Shown: positions 53,741-64,000, numbered from the stretch's first letter. The stretch: 64,000 bases of DNA from Haematococcus lacustris (GCA_030144725.1 JASKMD010000002.1:4467362-4531361); one strand, 5' to 3'. A program made the numbers and translations. The notes: generated from the letters alone by a model not told the origin.

Positions 53741-54426
53741 GTCCAGCTGCGTCAGGCACGGCACCGGGTCATCCCCATGGTGCATGCTGCTGCCCCTGGC
53801 AGCCCTGCCTTTGACTTCCTTACGCGCTCTGACGACTTCGTGCATATCTATGGCTTTATGTGGGTTATGCCCTGCCCCTGCCCCTGCCCCTTGACCCTGA
53901 CCCTGACCCTTGACCCTGACCCTGACCCTGACCCTGACCCTGACCCTGACCCTGACCCTGACCCTGACCCTGACCCTGACCCTGACCCTGACCCTGACCC
54001 TGACCCTGACCCTGACCCTGACCCTGACCCTGACCCTGACCCTGACCCTGACCCTGACCCTGACCCTGACCCTGACCCTGACCCTGACCCTGACCCTGAC
54101 CCTGACCCTGACCCTGACCCTGACCCTGACCCTGACCCTGACCCTGACCCTGACCCTGACCCTGACCCTGACCCTGACCCTGACCCTGACCCTGACCCTG
54201 ACCCTGACCCTGACCCTGACCCTGACCCTGACCCTGGCCCTGGCCCTGGCCCTGACCCTGACCCTGACCCTGACCCTGACCCTGACCCTGACCCTGACCC
54301 TGGCCCTGCTGCAGGCGGCCGCGAGTCAGTGAAGAGTTGGAAGCGAGACAGCAGAGGCCATGGGTCGGGGCAGAGGTAGCTGCGAGGATTGGGGATAAAC
54401 ACTCTGCCAGCAATGCCAGACGGGAG
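53741..54426 (+). CDS. Two exons of an unrecognised gene, split by the hexamer array (partial)
   Basis: Exon 53741-53859 (39 codons plus 2 nt, acceptor CTGCCTGCAG, donor GTGGGT) and exon 54315-54426 (acceptor CTGCTGCAG, donor GTCAGG) join in phase 2 without a stop, reading ...SDDFVHIYGFM then RPRVSEELEARQQRPWVG. I do not recognise the protein. The intron between them is the 0.42-kb CCCTGA array. The upstream 5' exons are absent: the sequence to the left is a retroelement remnant on the other strand. The second exon lies at the outer edge of inverted-repeat arm 1 and has a counterpart in arm 2 (near 63500-63597), where a small indel changes the frame near its end. Downstream, a continuation starting at about 54828 and ending with a TAG at 54892 is possible. 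Confidence 0.45.
53889..54310. repeat. CCCTGA hexamer array (outer flank of arm 1)
   Basis: About 70 copies of CCCTGA, with a few CCCTGG variants near the right end. Mirror image of the TCAGGG array at 63690-64000. The unit differs from the telomere-type CCCTAA by one base. Confidence 0.97.
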
Positions 54427-56474
54427 GTCAGGGTTAGGCCGGGTCACGTCAGGTGTGGTGCATACAGCATACAGTAAGCCATGCTATGTCTGCCAGATAG
54501 GCACAGTGACCTGCATATTGCATCTCTACGGAGTTAATCTACCATTGGTGGTCCTGAGTGCCAGCGATTAATATGCTTCTGTGTTCGAGTCCAAACTTAT
54601 GGACCTCTCTGGCACTAAGTGACCCCTAACCGCGTTGAGGAGCACAGCCATGTCTAGGCAGCACGAGCAAGGGAAGTTCGTAATGCTGGGAAATCTCCAT
54701 GCAAATGCAACGAACTCGGCGACATTTGTAGTTAAGCTGAGTGCGTAACGTTGCGTGTCATTGGTTGGCTACACTGGCAAACTCTTGATACGCAGCCCAC
54801 AACCTTCCATCTCAACTCCACCCCCAGCATGTCGAACCTCGCGAGCAACAAACGCAGCTTCTGGGAACACAGCCGAACTTTCTGCGGCATCTCTAGCAAG
54901 CACTCAGCGGCGTTGCAGTCTTCTGGTGTGGGGCTGCTCGTGGCGTTGATGCTGGCGGGCGTCTGGTGAGTCTTCGCACCACTGCAGGCATATTCACAGC
55001 GCTGTTAAGTAGCAATGAGGAAGGACAAGATGCAGCGGCACACGCTTCATTGGGCGTATTTCGAACATATTTCCTTACTGGGTTCATTCGCTCTTGCGCG
55101 CAGTCTACAATGCTGCCATTGGCTGATGAATGCCGCGATAGCAAAGCAGGTGCGTGCAGGTCGTCGCCGGCCTGTAGTGCCCACGACACATGGGCGCAGA
55201 GAGAGCAGCACCCCATAGCGCACCTGACAAGCTCATCATTGACCAGCAAGCCATCTCACGTTCAGCCGGGTTCACTTGTTGGCATGTCGCAGAGCGCTGA
55301 CGGGCCTGTGAGCTACGTGCCCTCAGCGCCCCGTCTGATGAACCGCAACTTCAAGACGCACCTGCTGGAGCAACAGGTACCCAGCAGCGGCTGCAGCACA
55401 CGTGCACCTGCCTGCTAGGTTGGCCCCACCACCCTGGCAGCGCAGCTGACCCTGCTGGTGTGCCGCCCTGACCTGCAGCTGGACGACAAGGAGAGCCAGG
55501 TCAGGTTCCTACGCTACCAGCTGCGCATGGCAGAGGAGGCAGCAGATGCGCGGGCCATGCACGTGGCAGAGCAGCTGGCTGCAATCTCGGTGCTGCAGGT
55601 CAGTCCCCCTATTCCCACACACTCCCCCAAGTTGACCCCTTGACCCCACCCCTGCCTGACCTTCTGCCCCACCCCACCCCGCCCTCTTCATTCCCGCCTG
55701 CCTGCTCCTGACCCAGCCTAGTGTGGATGGTGTGCCTGCGTGCAGGAGCAGGTGGCGGCGCAGAGGAAGGCGCGCACCCAGGCCCAGCTGCTGTTGGCCT
55801 CCCGGGCAGCAGACCAGCAGCGCTGCGCTTCCCGGGTCGCCGACCTGGACTCTGACCTGGACGTATGCGGCACACAACTCACTGCGCTGCTCATCCAGGG
55901 CGCTCCAGCCGCTGGGCCAGCAGGCAGCCACCTCCCGCAGCCTGGGGCGCACAGGGGCTGAGGGGCCGGGCAGAGCTGGTTGGGTAGCCGGGGCAGCGAG
56001 CCTGCCGGGGCATGGGCCTGGCCTGGAGGCAGAACTCCCCGCTGAGGGCTGAGGTGGCAGCTGGCGTGGGTGAGGGTGAGGGGGTGTCGAGTGGGAAAGG
56101 AACGCAGCCTGCTTCAGTGCTAATCAGAGCGCTGGGCTGGGTCAGGCGCGGGCAGTCGGCACTGAGAAGTGCGTACAGGCTGATGCAATAACAGGGAGTG
56201 GGGTGTGTGGAAGCTGGCAAGACTGTGAGGTGAAGGGAGGTGTATGTACTTGGGTTGAGGGAGTTGTGAGATCTGTCTGCATGTGGCCAGCTCTGTTTGT
56301 ATTGTTAGTGTGATCGGTCGGGCACTTGACCAGTGGAGGTCGGTGCTTCAGCTCTCTTTAGGCTAGGTGTGATGTGGATCAGTTGCTCATTGTGATTGAG
56401 TGAAGGAGGTGCTGTGGTCAGGATCGCCTGCTGTTAGGTCTGACCCACATGTAAGGTCGCCATGTGTTGCCAAT
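54326..56474 (+). repeat. Inverted duplication, arm 1
   Basis: About 2.15 kb matching the reverse complement of 61445-63597 over its full length with scattered substitutions and small indels. Both exons and introns of the coiled-coil gene are included, so it is a genomic and not an RNA-mediated duplication. Confidence 0.93.
54829..55961 (+). CDS. Coiled-coil protein, copy 1 (arm 1)
   Basis: Five exons: 54829-54965, 55104-55149, 55293-55376, 55479-55598, 55746-55961; 200 aa. The last three exons are well supported by splice sites and by conservation in the second copy: PVSYVPSAPRLMNRNFK, then a charged helical coiled-coil (DKESQVRFLRYQLRMAEEAA and EQVAAQRKARTQAQLLLASR) ending in a Gly/Pro tail. 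The first two exons encode a Ser-rich N-terminus and a hydrophobic stretch (GVGLLVALMLAG, then CCHWLMNAAIAKQ) that would be one membrane segment; they are less certain because another frame through exon 1 is also open for part of it. I do not recognise the family. A membrane-anchored coiled-coil protein is the best description. Confidence 0.6.
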
Positions 56475-57554
56475 ACCCAGTGATGCTAGTGATGAAGTAG
56501 TTCCAGTCGTACATCCAGCGAAGGCTGTCCACAAAGGCAAAGGTTCAAATTTCAAAGTTTGACTTGGCATTTCCCCCATCTATGATTCGAGTCGTACTGG
56601 TCACCGGATGACTCCGATGATAGATACTGCAGCCCTTCCACCTTTTCTCGATGTTATGTTTCTCGATTGCTCGATTTTATGTCCGATGGTGACGCTTGAA
56701 TCACATCCCAATCTAGGTTTTACTGTCAATTGCTTGAACAACATCCTCTCATTCTGGCATGACTCGCCAAGCTATGGACGAGCCATAGAATCGCAGATGA
56801 TGTGTTGGAAACGAGGGATGACATGGACGGTCCACCATGGTCCTTCAACATGGAGACCTCGCTTAGGAAGTTGTTTCCTTGGACGTTAGGGAGTTCTCTT
56901 ACGCTCTTGTTGGTCTAGCTCGCCTTAGTAATGTAGAGCTTGCTCTTCACCTCGGAGCCATGAAAGCAAGCTTCGGAGGCGGGGTTGCCAGTGTCAGATA
57001 CGCTGCATGTCTAGGCTTGTCTCCGGGCGACCCACCTACTTCTCGGCCTCGGAAATGTAATCGAGGATGTGCCGTCTCTGTGTTAGCCAAGCTTCGGGTA
57101 AGTTCAGCAGAAGCTTGACGTGCAAAGCTCGTACGCGGAAGCCCTAAGTATGTGGTGGCCGTGTTCGTTGGTGTGCACCTAGGGGAGCAACGCGGGTGGC
57201 AGGGGACAAAGCCGCCAGGAAGTACTATTAGATTTTGTATACAAGGTGGAGCCTTTCGAAGTGCAGCGATTCACGGAGACCGCCTCCCCCTCTGTAAGCA
57301 GCGGCGTGGAGCAGTCGACTGCTGTGGGGTTGTGGGTTGGCCTACCCCTCCTGCTGGGTGGTTATCAGAGCTTGTAAGAGATAATCATTGTGCCAGGCAG
57401 AATAGCTGTCCTGTTGTTTTTTTGCATGCTGTGTCTCCTTGCCATGTTTGCCAGCATTCTGTGTGTTTTTGGAATGCCCTGCATGCTGTGCTCATGCATG
57501 TCTGTGCCGTATGCGCCCCCCAACATGCTGCCACTGGGATGGCCCTGGCTGCAG
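56475..57554. other. Spacer start, AT-richer stretch, no gene resolved
   Basis: First 1.1 kb of the spacer between the inverted arms. Roughly 56520-57120 is visibly lower in GC than the surroundings and has frames at 56608-56889 and 56879-57118 without recognisable domains; it may be an old retroelement insertion. The missing 5' exons of the DUF760 gene should be here, but I could not identify them. Confidence 0.5.
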
Positions 57555-60188
57555 GTGGTAGCAGCCATGAAGCAGACCGTCAGCAACACAGTAGGCACCT
57601 TGCCCCCACAACACTTTGACGTCACCATCGACACGGTGAGTCCAGGTGCCTAGCCCAGAGCCCTTGCCGCCCTGGCCCATGTGGATCAGGCTAGATGGGT
57701 TGCGCCAGGAGAGTGCTCCCTTCTGCCCCGCTGCTCTGCCCCGCTGCACATCACCCTGCCCACCCTGCCCTCATCGAGTCCCAGGTACAAGCAGCTCCCT
57801 CCCTTCCCGCCCTCCCTGCACCACCCTACCCTTATCAAGCCTAGCCTCGCACATATCCACAGCCGGCATTATAGCCGGGTCTGAGTCAGAGCACTGGGCC
57901 TGGTGGTGGGCGTGCAGGGCGCCGACACGCTGTCCAGCCTGATGACCACCATGCTGCGCACAGGCTACCTGTTCCGCAGCGCCCAGGTCAGCAGCGTCTT
58001 GCTCACCAGCCAGAGAACACACCAGCCAAGGCAGGGCGGGTGTGAAGGGTGGCGGGTGAAGGGGTGGAGTGGTGGAGGGTTGGGTGAGGCAGGGGTGGGG
58101 TGGGGTGGGGGCTGAAGGGGTGAAGGGCTGGGGGAGGAAGGGGTGGGTGGCTGGCAGAGGGGTGGGATCTGAAGGGTTGGAGGTTGGGGGAGAAAGGGGT
58201 GGGTGGCTGGGAGTGAAGGCATGGATCCTCCCAGCCCAGCCACCTGGCAGCTCATGCATGCAGGCCTGCCTGCCTGCCTGCCCTGGTGCATGATATCTGT
58301 CGCGTGGAGCCGGTTGCTATTTAAACCTGTGGGCTATAAACCTGTGGGCTGACCTGGCAGTGTGCTTGTCCTGCCCTGGTGCTGCACAGTACCGAATGGA
58401 GCTGCAAGCAGCCCTCGCCCGCTTGGCCCTACCCACCAGCCCCTGCAGCCCCAGCCCCCCTGCCCCCCTCCCCCCCACACTGGCTACCACCTCACCCAGC
58501 CTCGCCTTGACTCCCCCGCACATGCCAGCCCAGGCAACCGCCTTCCCACCCTCCCCTCCCTCCTCCCCTTCCCCCAGCCCTGTCGCTGTTGCCAGCCCTG
58601 CCCCTACTGCCACCCCCGCCGCTGCCAGTGGCTGGGCATGGCCGGACGCAGAGTATGCGCCTGGGGTGCAGAGCAGCTGGGTGGGTGGGGAAGTGTTGCG
58701 CTGGCACCCACAGCACGGCGTGGAGCGGCTGCCTGCCCAGACCTACATACAGCTACTAGAGGCCCAGGTGGCGCAGCTGCAGGACCAGCTGCAAAGGCAG
58801 CAGCAGCAGCAGCTGGGGCAGGGGCAGGCCCACTCAACCCTTACCTGCCAGTCACCGCCACTGCAGGGCATAGGGGGTGGGGTGGGCAGGGAGGGCGAGG
58901 GGGGGGCTGGGGTCTGGGGGGAGGCAGAGGAGGCGGGCTGGGGGGCAGGCAGGGTGGGTGCTGTTGATGCTAGCTGGCAGGATGGCAGCCAAATGCATGG
59001 CATGGGCAAGCAAGCTGAGGGTTTGACCATGCAAGGCAAGGCAGTGACGAGCAAGTGGGAGCACTGCGACCGACACAGCCTGGCTGACCAACAGGAGCAG
59101 CGTGGTGGTAGTGACAGTGTCAAACCTTGCACCAGTGTCAGCAGCAGTGAAGCTGGCAGCAGCAGCAGCAGCAGCAGCAGGCCACTCCCTGCCCCCTTGA
59201 ACCCCGGCCTGACCCACCCCTGGGCTGTGGGGGGGCCAGCAGCAGCAGGGGCGGTGGTGGCTGCGGTGGTGTCCGCCCCGGGTCAGGCCTGGGGCAGTGA
59301 GCTGCTGCAGTACCTCCGGGGGGTGGAGCTGCAGCACCTGGCAGAGCTGGGGACAGCTGGCGAGGACGCTCAGGTGGGTGCAGGGCCAGTGAGGGGCATG
59401 CAGCCAGGATGGGCAGGCGGGGTAGAGCGGTAGGGGGCCAGGACAGGGGGTGGCAGAGTGAGGGGCTGCAGGGCAGCGTGGGGCTGGGTGCTCCTGGTGT
59501 TCAGCCTGAAGCCTGAGCTGGTGAGGGTGGTGAGGCGGCGGATGTACCCAACACACACCTGGCCTCACCCGTAGCCAGACTGCTCAGCTTGACCCTCTGG
59601 CCTCTGGCCCCACCCCTGGACTTACCCCTGGCTTCACTCCTGGTCTCGCTCCAGGTCTCACTCTTGGCCTAATAACTCGCCCCACTCCTGGCTGGTACCA
59701 GGCCTGACCCTGCTTTGCTGGACCCTGGCTTGGCCTGCCCTGGCTGCAGGTGGCCATGTCAGCATTTGTGTCACGGTTGATGGGCACAGTGGAACCCTCG
59801 CAGCTGCGTGCCATGACCTCGCAATTCTCAGCCCTGGAGCTCAGCAAGGTGAGATGCCACCCGCCCTGCCCATGTGCTTGCCTGATGCATTGGCCTGCAC
59901 ACAGTGTATGCAGCAGCTATGCTGCTGGCCATGTTGTCTCCACGGTCGCTTCTGGTGTGCAACAAAGGCTGCCAATGTGGGGTGGCAGTGGCTGTGCTGG
60001 CTTGTTTGCGACTCGTGCTGCTTGTCGACGTCGTAACCTGCCTGCGTCGCTTCTCCCCACACCGTTACAACCGTGACGCGCGTTGTGCGCTTTGTCCGCA
60101 GCTGTTGTTCTGGCTGTTGGTGGTTGGCTGGACGTTGCGCGCACTGGAGGTGAAGTGGGAAATGAGCGAGGAGGGCTTCGGCTACTGA
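57555..60188 (+). CDS. DUF760 chloroplast protein (UV-B-induced protein At3g17800-like), 5' incomplete
   Basis: DUF760 family, plastid proteins of unknown biochemical function, one of which is UV-B-induced in Arabidopsis. Five exons resolved: 57555-57635, 57918-57986, 58390-59373, 59750-59848, 60102-60188; all phase 0, 440 codons including the stop. Family signatures: VGTLPPQHFDVTI; LMTTMLRTGYLFRSAQYRME; EYAPGVQSSWVGGEVLRW; YIQLLEAQVAQLQDQL; LLQYLRGVELQHLAEL; AMSAFVSRLMG; LFWLLVVGWTLRALEVKWEM at the C-terminus. Exon 3 is unusually long: it carries two insertions relative to plants, a Pro/Ala/Ser-rich one and a Gly/Gln/Ser-rich one with polyQ and polyS, so the middle of the protein is probably disordered. 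The transit peptide and N-terminal helices are missing from the model; either their exons are unrecognised or the gene was cut by the inverted duplication. Confidence 0.85.
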
Positions 60189-60497
60189 CTGCCGCACACG
60201 CTGCGCAGATTTGTACAATAGAGCACAGGTTTTCGATAGAAAACTCTTCTGGCTAAAATGCGCTCTCGTGCATAGTCTACTTTTGACTCGCAGAGATGCG
60301 CATGTACATGTTTTCATTGCTTTAGGCAGAACGAGTAGCCTGTGGTGACCTGTGGTGTCATCAATGCTGTCAATTGACGCCCACAGGCAACTTATAGGCA
60401 CCTTGTTCCCTAAATATCGTTCAACCCTTGCCATGGACGCGTTGGACGCATGGACGCCCTTGCCATGGACGCATTTCTTTGATGTTGGCTCTGAACA

Positions 60498-60571
60498 TTG
60501 ACGAGGTGGTTGCATGCTCGCACTGACGAGGTGCTTGCATGCTCGCAATGACGAGGTGGTTGCATGCTCGC
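60498..60571. repeat. 25-bp tandem triplication
   Basis: Three units of TGACGAGGTGGTTGCATGCT plus CGCA(A/C/T), with one G/C difference in the middle copy. Confidence 0.85.
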
Positions 60572-61035
60572 ATGTGATGGTGGGTGATGAGCATGGACAA
60601 GGCACCCTTGCCGCGGCGGCGTGATGAAGCCTCGTCGGTGTTAAGCGTCGCTCAGTGGCGGTGTCAGATTTCTCCGTGGCAGACTAGGGCGTCGTCAGGG
60701 AGTCTGCCCGGGAATCGAATCCGGCCTCAGATCACCTCACCACATTATACTCCTCACTGGGAGATCGAGATCTCTCAGCCAGCATTAGCTCAGCCTTACA
60801 TGGTCGCGTCCGAGGGTTGCGAACAAAACGATGCATACCAACCTCACCATGCCACACAGTTCACGAGACGGGCTGGACAGTAGCGTGTGCCATATCAGCA
60901 AAAGCTCCCAACGGTCAGAGCTAGGTCACTGTCAAGACTGAACACCCCCAACCCTGACTGGCGACACATAACTCCCATTACTGCGGCGAGTGCCACTTTT
61001 CTCACATATCTCACATTTCTCACTCCCTAACCCCA

Positions 61036-61062
61036 CCCTAACCCTAACCCTAACCCTAACCC
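61036..61062. repeat. Interstitial telomere-type CCCTAA tract
   Basis: Four perfect CCCTAA units plus CCC, with degenerate CCCTAAT and CCTAACCC copies on either side. It lies 0.4 kb from the inner end of arm 2. TTAGGG-type telomeres are reported for some Chlamydomonadales lineages. Confidence 0.9.
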
Positions 61063-61444
61063 ACCCTAATCCTAACCCGTCAGGCCACAAGCAGCTCATC
61101 GCACCGCATCCGTGCAGAAATGAGAAAGTTTTTATCTCTTGAGCCACGGGGGTGCAGCCAACTTGAATGGCATTGAATGGCGGGGGTGACCACATGTATA
61201 TTTGGTGGCCAGCTGGATTGCCTTTATTGTGGTACAACCCGCACGTACTAGGGCGCAGTCTGTGCAAAGTTACGGCTGTCCTACAGTTCCCCGTCAGTTG
61301 GGGGCGCGCGACTCAGTGAGACATCCTTAGGTGCGACGTAGACATAATGCTCGCTCATTGTATGTCTGGACCTACTAGTCATCAATCAACCAAAGACGAG
61401 GCTTGCAGTGACACTAGGTACCAGAAACTGGCAAGGTATCGGAC

Positions 61445-63597
61445 ATTGGCAACACATCGCGACCTTACATGTGGGTCAGACCTGACATCAGGCGATCCTG
61501 ACCACAGCACCTACTTCACTCAATCACAATTAGCAACTGATCCACATGACACCTAGCCTAAACAGAGCTGAAGCACCGACCTCCATTGGTCAAATGCCTG
61601 ACCGATCACACTAACAATACAAACAGAGCTGGCCCCGTGCAGACAGATCTCACAACTCCCCCAACCCAAGTACATACACCTCCCCTAACCTCACAGTCTT
61701 GCCAGCTTCCACACACCCCACTCCCTGTTATTGCATCAGCCTGCGCGCACTTCTCAGTGCCGACTGCCCCGCGCCTGACCCCAGCCCAGCGCTCTGAATA
61801 GCACTGAAGCAGGCTGCGTTCCTTTCCCACTCGACACCCCCCTCACCCTCACCCACGCCAGCTGCCACCTCAGCCCTCAGCGGGGAGTTCTGCCTCCAGG
61901 CCAGGCCCATGCCCCGGCAGGCTCGCTGCCCCGGCTACCCAACCAGCTCTGCCCGGCCCCTCAGCCCCTGTGCGCCCCAGGCTGCGGGAGGTGGCTGCCT
62001 GCTGGCCCAGCGGCTGGAGCGCCCTGGATGAGCAGCGCAGTGAGTTGTGTGCCGCATACGTCCAGGTCAGAGTCCAGGTCGGCGACCCGGGAAGCGCAGC
62101 GCTGCTGGTCTGCCGCCCGGGAAGCCAACAGCAGCTGGGCCTGGGTGCGCGCCTTCCTCTGCGCCGCCACCTGCTCCTGCACGCAGCCACACCATCCCAC
62201 CAGGCTGGGTAAGGAGCAGGCAGGCGGGATTGAAGAGGGGCGGGTTGGGGTGGGGCAGAAGGTCAAGCAGGGGAGGGGTCAAGGGGTCAACTTGGGGGAG
62301 TGTGTGGGAAAAGGGGGACTGACCTGCAGCACCGAGATTGCAGCCAGCTGCTCTGCCACGTGCATGGCCCGCGCATCCGCTGCCTCCTCTGCCATGCGCA
62401 GCTGGTAGCGTAGGAACCTGACCTGGCTCTCCTTGTCTTCCAGCTGCAGGTCAGGGCGGCACACCAGCAGGGTCAGCTGCGCTGCCAGGGTGGTGGGGCT
62501 AACCTAGCAGGCAGGTGCACGTGTGCTGCAGCCGCTGCTGGGTACCTGTTGCTCCAGCAGGTGCGTCTTGAAGTTGCGGTTCATCAGACGGGGCGCTGAG
62601 GGCACGTAGCTCACAGGCCCGTCAGCGCTCTGCGACATGCCAACAAGTGAACCCGGCTGAACGTGAGATGGCTTGCTGGTCAATGATGAGCTTGTCAGGT
62701 GCGCTATGGGGTGCTGCTCTCTCTGCGCCCATGTGTCATGGGCACTACAGGCCGGCGACGACCTGCACGCACCTGCTTTGCTATCGCGGCAGTCATCAGC
62801 CAATGGCAGCATTGTAGACTGCGCGCAAGAGCGACTGAACCCATTTAAGATATATGTTCGAAGTACGCCCAATGAGGCATGTGCCGCTGCATCTTGTCCT
62901 TCCTCATTGCTACTTAACAGCGCTGTGAAGATGCCTGCAGTGGTGCGAAGACTCACCAGACGCCCGCCAGCATCAACGCCACAAGCAGCCCCACACCAGA
63001 AGACTGCAACGCCGCTGAGTGCTTGCTAGAGATGCCGCAGAAAGTTCGGCACTGTGTCAAAAAGCTGCGTTTGCTGCTCGCGAGGTTCGACATGCTGGGG
63101 GTGGAGTTGAGATGGAAGGTTGTGTGCTGCGTATTCGATGTTTGTCAGTGTAGCCAACCAATGACACGCAACGTTACGCACTCAGCTTAACTACGAATGT
63201 CGCCGAGTTCGTTGCATTTGCATGGAGATTTCCCAGCATGACGTACTTCCCTTGCTCGTGCTGCCTGGACATGGCTGTGCTCCTCAACGCGGTTCGGGGT
63301 CACTTAGTGTCAGAGAGGTCCATACGTTTGGACTCGAACACCGAAGCATATTAATCGCTGGCACTCAGGACCACCAATGGTTGATAAACCCCGTAGAGAT
63401 GCAACATGCAGGTCACTGTGCCTATCTGGCAGACATAGCATGGCTTACTGTATGCTGTATGCACCACACCTGACGTAACCCGGCCTGACCCTGACCTCCC
63501 GTCTGGCATTGCTGGCAGGAGTGTTTCTCCCATATCCTCGCAGCTACCTCTGCCCCGACCCATGGCCTCTGCTGTCTCGCTTCCAACTCTTCACTGA
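61445..63597 (-). repeat. Inverted duplication, arm 2
   Basis: Reverse-complement counterpart of 54326-56474. The inner end is at the TTGGCAACACATCGCGACC-like sequence matching 56452-56474, and the outer end at the ATCAGTGAAGAGTTGG match. Beyond it, 63598-63689 is unrelated to arm 1 before the hexamer array resumes. Confidence 0.93.
61961..63093 (-). CDS. Coiled-coil protein, copy 2 (arm 2)
   Basis: Second copy of the 200-aa protein at 54829-55961, on the opposite strand. Exons 62957-63093, 62773-62818, 62546-62629, 62324-62443, 61961-62176, with lengths identical to copy 1 (137, 46, 84, 120, 216). No stop or frameshift: splice sites are all kept, and the coiled-coil exons differ by almost nothing (for example LQLEDKESQ in this copy against LQLDDKESQ). 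The N-terminal exon is more diverged (SKRSFLTQCRTFC against NKRSFWEHSRTFC). Preservation of both reading frames while introns have diverged suggests that both copies were under selection, or that the duplication is young. Membrane segment and coiled coil as in copy 1; function unknown. Confidence 0.6.
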
Positions 63598-63689
63598 TCT
63601 ACACTGCGGTGTGCGCGGGGTGTATGCTGAGGGCGATGCGCGCAACAATCATCAGCTTGTCCAGCGCTTTGGCCAGCGTGAACCTTGCG

Positions 63690-64000
63690 AGGTCAGGGTC
63701 AGGGTCAGGGTCAGGGTCAAGATCAAGGTCAGGGTCAGGGTCAGGGTCAGGGTCAGGGTCAGGGTCAGGGTCAGGGTCAAGATCAAGGTCAGGGTCAGGG
63801 TCAGGGTCAGGGTCAGGGTCAGGGTCAGGGTCAGGGTCAGGGTCAGGGTCAGGGTCAGGGTCAGGGTCAGGGTCAGGGTCAGGGTCAGGGCCAGGGTCAG
63901 GGCCAGGGTCAGGGTCAGGGTCAGGGTCAGGGTCAGGGTCAGGGTCAGGGTCAGGGTCAGGGTCAGGGTCAGGGTCAGGGTCAGGGTCAGGGTCAGGGTC
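63690..64000. repeat. TCAGGG hexamer array (outer flank of arm 2), runs off the window
   Basis: Same unit as the array at 53889-54310 but on the opposite strand, so the two arrays are mirror images outside the inverted arms. Variants TCAAGATCAAGG (two positions) and GCCAGGG occur. It continues past the window end. Confidence 0.97.

Larger units (their letters stand above)
60189..61444. other. DUF760 3' flank to arm 2, no gene seen
   Basis: Holds the DUF760 3' UTR, a 25-bp tandem triplication (60498-60571) and a telomere-motif tract (61036-61062). A TCGAATCC-containing stretch near 60710 looks like a tRNA T-arm but lacks the rest of a tRNA. Confidence 0.55.

Noticed and set aside
53594..54447. 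Asp-Pro, Thr-Leu, Gly-Gln and Gly-Ser dipeptide ORFs
   Set aside because: Translation of the CCCTGA hexamer in several frames; no codon bias or start context.
54828..54892. Alternative frame through coiled-coil exon 1 ending FLRHL stop
   Set aside because: Not excluded: it is open in both arms and could be the last exon of the split gene at 53741-54426. The ATG frame was preferred because it joins the next exons in phase.
56608..57118. Two adjacent plus-strand frames in the AT-richer spacer
   Set aside because: Lower GC suggests foreign or retroelement origin, but no gag, pol, integrase or LTR signature could be read.
60690..60770. Possible minus-strand tRNA (ATTCGAT loop near 60710)
   Set aside because: One T-stem mismatch and no cloverleaf partner sequences found.

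Overview
This window is nuclear DNA of a green alga, most likely a chlamydomonadalean close to Haematococcus. The genes are GC-rich and dense in short exons joined by GT-AG introns, with three GC-AG introns. Many introns carry long simple-sequence arrays, TTAGGG-type telomere motifs occur internally, and the products are typically algal or plant (plastid chaperonin, thylakoid-type bestrophins, animal-like cryptochrome, DUF760 protein, desiccation-related ferritin-like protein). The genus call also rests on remembered similarity of one intronic fragment to Haematococcus sequences, so it is an inference. I rebuilt gene models by hand from splice sites, reading phase and protein-family alignment; every full model closes in frame.

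Layout. 1-3.1 kb: a 39-bp minisatellite and two exons of a CW-type zinc-finger gene (-). 3.1-9.4 kb: plastid chaperonin CPN60 beta (-, 13 exons). 10.2-17.9 kb: class II lysyl-tRNA synthetase (+, 15 exons). 18.3-28.4 kb: two bestrophin-family channel genes head to head (A on -, B on +). 28.4-30.8 kb: gene-poor, with a duplicated 110-bp repeat. 30.8-32.6 kb: a membrane-anchored protein (-), head to head with a desiccation-related ferritin-like gene (+, 32.7-36.2 kb) only 116 bp away; the first intron of the latter holds an antisense TnpB/Fanzor-like fragment. 36.5-44.1 kb: animal-like cryptochrome (-, 14 exons). 44.7-45.8 kb: an intronless ORF of unknown origin (-). 46.2-52.6 kb: PLP aminotransferase (+, 12 exons). 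53.1-53.6 kb: a broken retroelement end (-). 53.7-64 kb: a large inverted duplication with 2.15-kb arms (54.3-56.5 and 61.4-63.6 kb), each carrying an intact copy of a coiled-coil gene. The arms flank a 5-kb spacer holding a DUF760 gene and a telomere-like tract, and are themselves flanked by mirrored CCCTGA/TCAGGG hexamer arrays.

Organisation. Genes tend to sit in divergent pairs (CPN60B/LysRS, bestrophin A/B, membrane protein/ferritin-like, possibly ORF/aminotransferase) with compact shared promoters, and in convergent pairs (LysRS/bestrophin A, ferritin-like/cryptochrome). Most products are plastid- or light/stress-linked, but nothing shows a single pathway. No complete unknown defence-like or biosynthetic system is evident. 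The most unusual structures are the inverted duplication, the telomere-motif palindrome inside a bestrophin intron, the TnpB/Fanzor-like relic and the repeat-loaded introns.
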